A DNA stretch of 6,938 nucleotides from Thermodesulfobacteriales bacterium (GTDB lineage Bacteria > Desulfobacterota_D > UBA1144 > Nemesobacterales > UBA2774): positions 1 to 6,938 of the forward strand of contig SPCL01000108.1 of the NCBI GenBank assembly GCA_004525335.1. The letters are read 5' to 3'. Below the pieces are notes generated by a model that saw only the letters and a program-made list of their open reading frames with translations, was not told the origin of the DNA and did no database searches. Both the position numbers and the translations under genes were made by a program. This document shows positions 1 through 5,135 of this stretch, one piece after another. Within the stretch, counting starts at the first letter, position 1. Every line of letters starts with the position of its first letter.

Positions 1-145
1 AAGAAAGAATTAAAGCGGGTGTGGCAAGGTAGATTACAAAGTCATTTACAGCGGAAAGGTCTATCTTTTTTCTTTTCCCAAAAAGATATCCTAATGCTGC
101 TATGAGGAATACAGGCAATACTACATTAATTATCTCAGTAGATAT
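1..145 (-). CDS. AEC-family (auxin efflux carrier type) permease, N-terminal fragment
   Basis: The frame is open to the left edge, so only the first 40-50 residues are visible. It reads IINVVLPVFLIAALGYLFGK, then a short basic loop (RKKIDLS), then NDFVIYLATPALILS. This matches the first helix, basic loop and second helix of AEC (bile/arsenite/riboflavin superfamily) carriers, which move small organic anions or related solutes across the inner membrane; the substrate cannot be told from this piece. An in-frame TGA lies at 170-172. Between it and a TTG at 116-118 there is no ATG, GTG, TTG or CTG. A good Shine-Dalgarno (AAGGAG, 156-161) sits 10 nt before an ATA at 143-145, and starting there gives (M)STEIINVVLPVF, a natural AEC N-terminus. 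I therefore place the start at 145, as a non-standard ATA or a base error. The conservative alternative, TTG at 118, would remove part of helix 1. The family call is fairly firm; the start is not. Confidence 0.72.
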   Translation of the reverse strand, partial: MSTEIINVVLPVFLIAALGYLFGKRKKIDLSAVNDFVIYLATPALILS

Positions 146-155
146 GGTTATGAAT

Positions 156-161
156 CTCCTT
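156..161 (-). promoter_or_regulatory. Shine-Dalgarno of the AEC permease gene
   Basis: On the minus strand this reads AAGGAG. It lies 4 nt before an ATA at 149-151 and 10 nt before an ATA at 143-145, both in the permease frame. It lies 37 nt from the first conventional start (TTG, 116-118), too far to serve it. It is therefore the main evidence that translation begins upstream of that TTG. Confidence 0.55.
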
Positions 162-174
162 ATAAACCCTCAAC

Positions 175-180
175 ATTATA
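175..180 (-). promoter_or_regulatory. Candidate -10 box for the AEC permease gene
   Basis: The minus strand reads TATAAT, a perfect sigma-70 -10 hexamer, in the gap between fabH and the permease gene. Transcription would start near position 168, giving a short leader that still contains the AAGGAG at 156-161. No good -35 stands at 16-18 bp spacing, so this is weak evidence in AT-rich sequence. If real, the permease is transcribed apart from fabH. Confidence 0.35.
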
Positions 181-265
181 TTCTGAGTAGGATAGTCATT
201 TTACCAGACAATCTTATTTTGCTTAAAATTTTACTTAGTTGATTGGAGGAAATATTTAGAGATAG

Positions 266-1243
266 TTACCACCTAACTACAGAAGCGCCCCAGGTGAACC
301 CTGCGCCAAATGCAGAGAAAACTACTATATCACCCTTTTTCAACCTGCCGCTTTTAACAGCTTCATCAAGCGCTATAGGGACTGAAGCCGATGAAGTATT
401 ACCATATCTATCCAAGTTACTAAAGACTTTTTCTTCAGGCAATTCCAAACGTTTTCTAACGGCCTCTATGATTCTGTAGTTAGCTTGATGCGGAATTAAT
501 AAATCTATTTGATCTGGTGTAATACCAGCTTGTTTAATAGCTTCAAGAGAGGAAGACTGAAGGGCTTTTACCGCTTCTTTAAATACTTCCTTACCCTGCA
601 TTTGTAAAAAATGGCTGCCGTTCTTAACGCTTTCTTCAGAAGTAGGCATTCTTGATCCGCCTCCGGGCATATAAAGATATTCCCAGCCGTCTCCATTAGC
701 TCCAAGACAGGAAGATAGGATACCGGGAGTTTCTGAAGCTGTAATGACTGCAGCACCAGCGCCATCTCCAAATAAAATACAGGTGGTTCTATCTTCATAA
801 TTCATAATTTTTGATAACGTCTCCGCCCCTATTACCAGGAGCTTTTTAGCGCTCCCACCTTGAATTAATCCCTTTGCCACATGTAGCGCATATATAAATC
901 CTGAACACCCCGCAAGCACGTCAAAGGCAAAGGCATTCTTTGCCCCAAGGAGGCTTTGAAGTACACAAGCCGTGGAAGGAAAGATAAAGTCAGGCGTGAT
1001 TGTGCCGACTATAATACCGTCAATATCTTCGGGGCCAATTGAGGCATCCTCTAATGCCTTGATTGATGCTTCGTAGGCAAGATCAGATGACGCTACATCA
1101 GGCTCAGCTATTCTACGCTCAGAAATTCCTGTTCTAGAGCGAATCCATTCATCTGAAGTATCTATCATCTTCTCAAAATCAAAGTTGGATAATACTTTTT
1201 CAGGGGCAGCTGAACCAATTCCTAGAAACTTTACGAAACTCAA
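266..1243 (-). CDS. fabH: Beta-ketoacyl-[acyl-carrier-protein] synthase III (FabH)
   Basis: This enzyme starts type II fatty acid synthesis in the cytoplasm by condensing an acyl-CoA (usually acetyl-CoA) with malonyl-ACP to give a 3-ketoacyl-ACP. The 325-residue length is normal for the family. The full triad is present: Cys113 in AGCSGF, His252 in PHQAN and Asn282 in YGNTSSAS. The N-terminal DTSDEWIRSRTGI block (28-40), the ILFGDGAGA block (156-164) and the C-terminal FGAGFTWG motif (312-319) are also typical. The start is TTG at 1241-1243. It gives the expected N-terminus (MSFVKFLGIGSAAPEKVL), and no ATG lies upstream before an in-frame stop. GGGAG at 1255-1259 is a rather distant Shine-Dalgarno (11 nt). 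The gene lies 63 nt downstream of the unknown 1307-1792 gene on the same strand and may be co-transcribed with it. The usual fatty acid neighbours (plsX, fabD, fabG, acpP) are not visible here. The identification is secure; primer specificity (acetyl or branched chain) cannot be read from sequence. Confidence 0.96.
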   Translation of the reverse strand: MSFVKFLGIGSAAPEKVLSNFDFEKMIDTSDEWIRSRTGISERRIAEPDVASSDLAYEASIKALEDASIGPEDIDGIIVGTITPDFIFPSTACVLQSLLGAKNAFAFDVLAGCSGFIYALHVAKGLIQGGSAKKLLVIGAETLSKIMNYEDRTTCILFGDGAGAAVITASETPGILSSCLGANGDGWEYLYMPGGGSRMPTSEESVKNGSHFLQMQGKEVFKEAVKALQSSSLEAIKQAGITPDQIDLLIPHQANYRIIEAVRKRLELPEEKVFSNLDRYGNTSSASVPIALDEAVKSGRLKKGDIVVFSAFGAGFTWGASVVRW

Positions 1244-1306
1244 GTTAATTAATACTCCCGTATTTATTGATTGGATGTTTTAGAATGATGGCATATTATC
1301 AGGTAA

Positions 1307-1792
1307 TCAGCCTATTTTGTCAAACGATTGTGAAGCTTTGTCAATGAGAGACGTTAACTCCGATTTGTCATCCATACTGAGCACGATTTTTTTTGAGTAT
1401 AGGACTTGAGTATCGTATAGCAGCATATCAAAATGATCCTGATGCGTAAGTTTTTTAAGTAACTCTAATTCCTGGGGGGATTCTGTATTGAAGAAATAGT
1501 CAAACTTAAATGGATTATTGGATACGGTATTGATATCAATATGCATTGCTATGGATGGAAACTCCGGTCTTTCGATCAACTCAAAATTTAAAGTTATCTT
1601 GTTAATGTTATTGAGTTGTAATAATTCCTCTCGAGAACTTATAATAATTAGAGTTGCCATTTGGTTTAAAGAAATGAAAATGCAACCCGATTCAATCATT
1701 GAAAGAGATATTTCAGTATCGAAAGAAAGCTCTATAGTGTCAATCTTGCTCTCTGAGTTTCTAAATAGCGGTTTTAGAATCAAGTTTAGCAA
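1307..1792 (-). CDS. Unrecognised protein of 161 residues
   Basis: I do not recognise this protein. It has no signal peptide, no clear membrane helix and no catalytic motif that I can name. The middle part (about residues 15-110) alternates hydrophobic and polar residues in short stretches, as expected for a beta-rich fold (for example IDTIELSF, GCIFISL, ATLIIIS, KITLNFEL, SIAMHIDIN). The last 25 residues look helical (SELTSLIDKASQSF). Base composition resembles the neighbours, so there is no sign of recent transfer. The longest frame begins with TTG at 1796-1798, but AGGAG at 1800-1804 is then only 1 nt away. The next in-frame TTG at 1790-1792 has ideal 7-nt spacing, so I use it. The gene lies 63 nt upstream of fabH on the same strand and is first in that unit, with a TATAAT at 1846-1851 upstream. 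It has good start signals and no stop over more than 480 nt, so it is probably a real gene. Confidence 0.7.
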   Translation of the reverse strand: MLNLILKPLFRNSESKIDTIELSFDTEISLSMIESGCIFISLNQMATLIIISSREELLQLNNINKITLNFELIERPEFPSIAMHIDINTVSNNPFKFDYFFNTESPQELELLKKLTHQDHFDMLLYDTQVLYSKKIVLSMDDKSELTSLIDKASQSFDKIG

Positions 1793-1799
1793 CGGCAAT

Positions 1800-1804
1800 C
1801 TCCT
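1800..1804 (-). promoter_or_regulatory. Shine-Dalgarno that selects the second TTG of the 1307-1792 gene
   Basis: The minus strand reads AGGAG. It is 1 nt from the TTG at 1796-1798 and 7 nt from the TTG at 1790-1792. Normal spacing favours the latter, shortening the predicted protein by two residues. Confidence 0.55.
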
Positions 1805-1845
1805 GCGTTGTTGAAGTTTAGTTTTAGATGGTGCTTTATCGTAAA

Positions 1846-1851
1846 ATTATA
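1846..1851 (-). promoter_or_regulatory. Candidate -10 box for the unknown gene and fabH
   Basis: The minus strand reads TATAAT, a perfect -10 hexamer, with a TG four bases upstream of it. A TTGCTA lies upstream but at 21 bp spacing, which is too long, so no convincing -35 is present. Transcription would start near 1839, about 45 nt before the TTG start of the 1307-1792 gene. Confidence 0.35.
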
Positions 1852-1924
1852 GTCATATCCTGCAATTAAGCATAGCAAATTTATAAAAATGAGATAATTT
1901 TTGGTGATAGGTGCAAATTTTCAC

Positions 1925-1954
1925 TTGACATATACATACAAAATTTATTAGTAT
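1925..1954 (+). promoter_or_regulatory. Sigma-70-type promoter for the small membrane protein gene
   Basis: A perfect -35 hexamer TTGACA (1925-1930) is followed after 18 bp by TAGTAT (1949-1954), a 4-of-6 match to TATAAT. Transcription would start near 1961, leaving an untranslated leader of about 150 nt before the ATG at 2112. This is the best -35 match I saw in the window. A nearer but poorer option is a -10-like TAGAAT at 2066-2071 without a good -35. Confidence 0.5.
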
Positions 1955-2096
1955 CAAGGTATCAGTTAGAAAAGTTAATCAAGATATATAATTGATTTTA
2001 TGGGTTTGGGTTTTGTAAATACTCCAATAAATCATCTTAATATAGGTTTTAGTTAGAATTTGATATAGAATAATCTAGAATTATTATTAACTTAAT

Positions 2097-2103
2097 AAGG
2101 AGG
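2097..2103 (+). promoter_or_regulatory. Strong Shine-Dalgarno of the small membrane protein gene
   Basis: The sequence AAGGAGG is a near-perfect anti-16S match, placed 8 nt before the ATG at 2112. It is the strongest ribosome binding site in the window. Together with the TTGACA promoter it supports the short gene being real and well translated. Confidence 0.8.
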
Positions 2104-2111
2104 AGATAAAG

Positions 2112-2372
2112 ATGTGGACACTAATTATACTGGGCTTGGTTTTTCTAGGATGGTATATCATGTCACCGCAAGGAGAGGCTGGAGCTGCAGCGGAAGCTGC
2201 CCCAGAAGCTCCATCAGCGCCGCCGCCGTCGGCAGGAGATAATGCTATAACTGATGGCAGTGAATTTTCTTCAGCTGCTGCGGCACCTGCTGCTGCAGAA
2301 GCACCTGCTGCTGCAGAAGCACCCGCTGAAAGTGCAGGCTCTAGCGACGACGATCCATTTAAGGCTCCATAA
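2112..2372 (+). CDS. Small single-pass membrane protein with Ala/Pro/Glu-rich tail
   Basis: The 86-residue protein has two parts. Residues 2-17 (WTLIILGLVFLGWYIM) form one hydrophobic helix with no preceding basic residues, consistent with a membrane anchor. Residues 18-86 are low-complexity and probably disordered, dominated by Ala, Pro, Glu and Ser, and end in an acidic stretch (SSDDDPFKAP). The only Lys or Arg is a Lys near the C-terminus. The tail includes two exact APAAAE units from an 18-nt tandem repeat. No cysteine suggests a lipoprotein, and I see no signal peptidase site that I trust. The tail is much richer in G+C than its surroundings, which follows from its Ala and Pro codons and need not mean transfer. 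The gene is a single unit with its own promoter and strong ribosome binding site, converging on the btu-type operon. I do not recognise a family. A membrane-tethered linker or accessory subunit is possible, but that is a guess. Confidence 0.8.
   Translation: MWTLIILGLVFLGWYIMSPQGEAGAAAEAAPEAPSAPPPSAGDNAITDGSEFSSAAAAPAAAEAPAAAEAPAESAGSSDDDPFKAP
2283..2330 (+). repeat. In-frame 18-nt tandem repeat, about 2.7 copies
   Basis: Two identical 18-nt units (2283-2300 and 2301-2318, each GCACCTGCTGCTGCAGAA) are followed by a degenerate partial copy (2319-2330). Each full unit encodes APAAAE in the tail of the small membrane protein. Because the unit is a multiple of three, copy-number change would lengthen or shorten the tail without breaking the frame. 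Confidence 0.85.
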
Positions 2373-2389
2373 AAAGGGGACAGGCTAAA

Positions 2390-2414
2390 GTTAACCTAAT
2401 TTAGGTTAACCTAA
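2390..2414. terminator. Inverted repeat between convergent genes, possible bidirectional terminator
   Basis: GTTAACCTAA (2390-2399) and TTAGGTTAAC (2401-2410) are perfect 10-nt inverted arms around one T. As RNA this is a 9-bp stem with a 3-nt loop. The right arm overlaps a second perfect 14-nt palindrome, TTAGGTTAACCTAA (2401-2414). The element sits between the stop of the small membrane protein gene (2372) and the stop of the permease gene (2443), where a shared terminator is expected. The stem is not GC-rich, and neither side has a proper U-tract (the minus strand has only TTT). The termination role is therefore inferred from position. A protein-binding site is the alternative. Confidence 0.4.
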
Positions 2415-2442
2415 ATCTCTATTATTGGGCTTGAATTGCAAT

Positions 2443-3444
2443 CTAAATAATTATTTCTTTTTTGGTTCTTATAAGTAGCCAAAGGAAGAATACTCCGCCT
2501 ATAGATGCTGTAATTATCCCAACAGGAATTTCGACTGGACTAATTATAGTTCTGGATAACGTATCTGCAGCGGTTAAAAATGTAGCTCCTAGAAGAAAGG
2601 AGCTTGGTAGGATAATTCTATTATCTACTCCCAATAGCATTCTCAATATGTGAGGAATTATAAGTCCGACAAACCCGATTGGACCGGTAACTGATATTAC
2701 GGCTCCTGCCGCAAGCGATGTCGCAAAATAAATTTTCTTTTCCATCCGCCTGACATTTACACCTAGAGATGATGCCACATCATCGCCTAGACCAAACAAA
2801 TTCATATCTTTTGTTAATGAAAGCAATATTGCACAGCCCGGTATTACAAATATCAGAGTTTTCCAAACCGTATCAAATCCGACTACGTCTAAACTTCCCA
2901 TTATCCAGCGCATTGTTTGTAGAGACTCCGTGAAAGTGGAGAAAAACTGTATAAACATTACAATTGACGCATATAGAAAGTTGGCAACTACCCCAGCTAG
3001 AAGTAATCTGCCGGTTGCCACTACTCCGCCTACTTTTGAGATTGTATATACGAATAACATTGTTAATATAGAAAAAACGAAAGCAGAAATAGAAACCATA
3101 GAAAATCCTAAAACACCCACAGCTAGGCCCGATCTAATCGCTAGGAGCGCTCCAAGAGAAGCCCCCCCTGAAATTCCTAATGTGAAGGGGGAAGCAAGTG
3201 AATTTCTAAAAAGAGCCTGTAGAGCAGCGCCTGCTAAAGCAAGCGTGCCTCCTGCAATAGTTGCCATTAATACTCTAGGAATTCTAATTTGAAAAAAGAT
3301 GGTTCTAGATAATTCGTCTAAATTCGAGATAGCTTCAAGTGGTCCTATGCTATAGGTTCCGCTGAAAATTGATATAAATGCAGTGATTATCCATAATATG
3401 AATAATAACGTCATTGAGACTACAAATTTTCTATTAGTGCTCAT
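2443..3444 (-). CDS. FecCD/BtuC-type ABC transporter permease
   Basis: This is the inner-membrane permease of a metal-chelate or corrinoid importer; it would act as a homodimer with the ATPase encoded just upstream. The 333 residues are mostly hydrophobic, with roughly 10 predicted membrane helices, the normal size and layout for BtuC/FhuB/FecC proteins. Family hallmarks are RIPRVLMATIAGGTLALAGA (54-73), followed by LQALFRNSLASPFTLGISGG (75-94), the coupling segment LGDDVASSLGV (219-229), GPIGFVGLIIPHILRML (254-270) and PVEIPVGIITASIGGVFFLWLL near the C-terminus. The ATG at 3444 is preceded closely by an in-frame TAG, allowing only CTG as an alternative. No clear Shine-Dalgarno precedes it. 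A short frame (ATG at 3467-3469, 11 codons, stop at 3434-3436) overlaps the start and might couple translation. The gene lies 46 nt after the ATPase gene and is last in the operon. Family is certain; substrate (B12, heme or siderophore) is not, so no gene symbol is given. Confidence 0.93.
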   Translation of the reverse strand: MSTNRKFVVSMTLLFILWIITAFISIFSGTYSIGPLEAISNLDELSRTIFFQIRIPRVLMATIAGGTLALAGAALQALFRNSLASPFTLGISGGASLGALLAIRSGLAVGVLGFSMVSISAFVFSILTMLFVYTISKVGGVVATGRLLLAGVVANFLYASIVMFIQFFSTFTESLQTMRWIMGSLDVVGFDTVWKTLIFVIPGCAILLSLTKDMNLFGLGDDVASSLGVNVRRMEKKIYFATSLAAGAVISVTGPIGFVGLIIPHILRMLLGVDNRIILPSSFLLGATFLTAADTLSRTIISPVEIPVGIITASIGGVFFLWLLIRTKKEIII

Positions 3445-3490
3445 GGTCAGTATCTATCGGTTTTCCCATGGACTGGGTGGAGTATGAGTA

Positions 3491-4264
3491 TTATTGGTTT
3501 GGAAAAACAAATACTCTCCCGTTCTCCTTTTTTACCACAACTTCAATTCCATATGCCAAGCTAAGTATTTCGCTGTTAATAATTTGATCGGTTCTACCTT
3601 CAGCCAGTATATTGCCGTCTTTAAGTATCATTATGTCGTCAAAGTAAAATAGTGAGGAGAAAATGTCATGCGTAGCTGCGATTATAGATATTCCTTTGTT
3701 TTCTTTCAGATGTCTCAATATATTCATAACTTCAGTTCTATGCTTTACATCAAGATAAGTAGCTGGCTCATCTAAAATCATAATCCCCGGTTCTTGGACA
3801 AGACCCCGTGCAATCGAAGCAAGCTGTCTTTCTCCGGAGGATACTTCATTTATTAACCGGTCTTTAAGGTGTGATATCCCTACTGTTTTCAGAGCATTTT
3901 TGGCAATCTCATTGTCTTCTTCTCTTTCAAATTCAAACCTGCCTATATATGGAGCTCTACCCATTAACACAACTTCCCTTACCGTAAATGGGAATGCAAA
4001 CATAGGATCTTGGGGTATATAGGCTATTCCCTTTGCGATCTCTCTTCTATCCATCTTGGAGAGTTCTTGATCATTAAATAGAGCTTTACCGCTTTTAGGT
4101 TTAAGTACTCCACAAAGGATTTTAAGGAGTGTAGATTTCCCGGCCCCGTTTGCGCCCAAAATCCCTAGCATGTTTCCGGGCTGTATCGATAGGTTGATTC
4201 CGTTTAGAACAGAAGTTCCATTATAAGAAAAACCTATGTCAGTGCAATTAATTATAGCTTCCAT
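3491..4264 (-). CDS. BtuD/FecE-type ABC transporter ATP-binding protein
   Basis: This cytoplasmic ATPase (257 residues, normal size) powers the importer with the permease encoded downstream. All motifs are present in order: Walker A GANGAGKST (37-45), Q-loop Gln85 in YIPQD, signature VSSGERQ (141-147), Walker B IMILDEP (161-167, with catalytic Glu166), D-loop in TYLD, and the switch His199 in ATHD. The signature has Ser in place of the first Gly of the usual SGGE; this variant occurs in related corrinoid and metal-chelate ATPases and need not impair function. The ATG at 4262-4264 lies inside the 3' end of the SBP gene (17-nt overlap), which suggests translational coupling. Its own Shine-Dalgarno is weak (AAGAG). 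The family is COG1120, which covers B12, heme and ferric-siderophore import. The sequence alone does not separate these. Confidence 0.94.
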   Translation of the reverse strand: MEAIINCTDIGFSYNGTSVLNGINLSIQPGNMLGILGANGAGKSTLLKILCGVLKPKSGKALFNDQELSKMDRREIAKGIAYIPQDPMFAFPFTVREVVLMGRAPYIGRFEFEREEDNEIAKNALKTVGISHLKDRLINEVSSGERQLASIARGLVQEPGIMILDEPATYLDVKHRTEVMNILRHLKENKGISIIAATHDIFSSLFYFDDIMILKDGNILAEGRTDQIINSEILSLAYGIEVVVKKENGRVFVFPNQ

Positions 4265-5132
4265 ATTGCTCTTTTAGCTTAGGGTGAAGGATTTCAGTTA
4301 ATGTTTGAGCACCATCGACGATTCTTTGGCTTGGATGCAGCAGAACCTTACTTGATAGAATGTGGACTTGATTATTCTTTACAGCTTCTACTTGTTTGAG
4401 AGTGCTCCAAATAGCTAAAATCTCAGCTTCGCGATCTATTTGTTGATGATTTATTTCTATAATTATATCAGGGTTAAAAGTGAAAATTGCTTCTTTTGTG
4501 ATCTTGAGCGCGTTTCTTTCATTTTCAACTACATTTTCACCACCGGCCAATGTGATAAGTTCATCAATATAATTATTTCTTCCTATCACATATATGTCTT
4601 CTAGAGTTCCAGGATTCCTTCCTACCACTATCATTACGCTTTTTTTCTTTGTGTTTTTCGTTTTTTGTTCGATCTCATTAAGATCTGATTGGATACCTAA
4701 AGTTAATTTTTTTGCCTCTTCACTTTCCCCCAGGATTTCCCCCAGGTCTGATATCGCTTGTATTATGTCTTTAATTGAATCATTACTCTTAGCTATAAAA
4801 GTCTTAAGACCGAGGTTCCGTAGTTTCTCTCCAAAACTTATATCCTGGTCTTTCATTAAAACAACCAAATCGGGTTTTAATGCCAAAATGGCTTCATAAT
4901 TGGGGTTAATCCATCCACCTACTTTGGGTAAGTCAATAACTTGTGGCGGGTATTCATCAAAGATAGTAACACCTACAACCTGATCCATATATCCGAGCGC
5001 ATAAATAACTTGAGTAAGGTTTGGAGATAGGGAAACAATACGCTGGGGTTTATTATCTGAATAGCTATAACTAGCGGTAATTATTATAAATATAGCAATT
5101 ACAAATGATCTTTGAAGTAATTTAAATATCAT
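4248..5132 (-). CDS. BtuF-like periplasmic substrate-binding protein
   Basis: The 294-residue protein has an N-terminal signal peptide: a basic start (MIFKLLQR), a hydrophobic core (FVIAIFIIITA, 10-20) and a likely cleavage before DNKPQ near residue 25. There is no lipobox Cys, so it should be soluble in the periplasm. The mature part is a class III (helical-backbone) periplasmic binding protein with two lobes. It opens with RIVSLSPNLTQVIYALGYMDQ, followed by the YPP and VGGWINPNYEAILALKPDLVV blocks typical of BtuF and close relatives. The C-lobe carries YVIGRNNYIDELITLAGGENV and ends with SQRIVDGAQTLTEILHP. The VGG-x-x-NPN segment is more usual in corrinoid binders than in siderophore binders, a weak pointer to B12. 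The ATG is preceded by AGGA at good spacing, within the last codons of the upstream gene (3-nt gap). It overlaps the ATPase gene by 17 nt. The class is certain; the ligand is probable only. Confidence 0.92.
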   Translation of the reverse strand: MIFKLLQRSFVIAIFIIITASYSYSDNKPQRIVSLSPNLTQVIYALGYMDQVVGVTIFDEYPPQVIDLPKVGGWINPNYEAILALKPDLVVLMKDQDISFGEKLRNLGLKTFIAKSNDSIKDIIQAISDLGEILGESEEAKKLTLGIQSDLNEIEQKTKNTKKKSVMIVVGRNPGTLEDIYVIGRNNYIDELITLAGGENVVENERNALKITKEAIFTFNPDIIIEINHQQIDREAEILAIWSTLKQVEAVKNNQVHILSSKVLLHPSQRIVDGAQTLTEILHPKLKEQYGSYN

Positions 5133-5135
5133 AAT

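Larger units (their letters stand above)
1799..2111. other. Divergent intergenic region, AT-rich, with promoters in both directions
   Basis: This is about 310 bp between the minus-strand 1307-1792 gene and the plus-strand small membrane protein gene. I see no coding frame worth calling. It holds a candidate minus-strand -10 (1846-1851), a good plus-strand promoter (1925-1954), and a plus-strand leader of about 150 nt. Near the end of that leader are two short AT inverted repeats: AATAAT/ATTATT around CTAGA (2069-2085), and TTATTAA/TTAATAA around a single C (2084-2098) that overlaps the Shine-Dalgarno. These are weak structures. I found no known riboswitch motif. Confidence 0.6.

Noticed and set aside
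141..146. AEC permease gene as a decayed pseudogene
   Set aside because: Apart from the start codon, the visible frame is intact with perfect family-like sequence, and a good Shine-Dalgarno is kept. A rare start or base error explains it better.
141..147. Possible ABC signature defect in the ATPase (VSSGE instead of SGGE)
   Set aside because: The coordinates are residue numbers in the ATPase gene. The second Gly, Glu and Gln positions are kept and the same Ser variant occurs in working relatives, so I do not treat it as a loss of function.
1518..1814. Open frame of 98 codons on the plus strand opposite the unknown gene
   Set aside because: No good ribosome binding site. The minus-strand frame covers it and has AGGAG plus a -10 box, so the plus frame is taken as a shadow.
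2930..3292. Open frame of 120 codons on the plus strand
   Set aside because: It lies wholly inside the permease gene on the other strand, has no family resemblance, and its composition is that of an antisense shadow.
4594..4899. Open frame of 101 codons on the plus strand
   Set aside because: It is antisense to the clearly coding BtuF-like gene, and its apparent hydrophobic stretch is the complement of Lys-rich codons.
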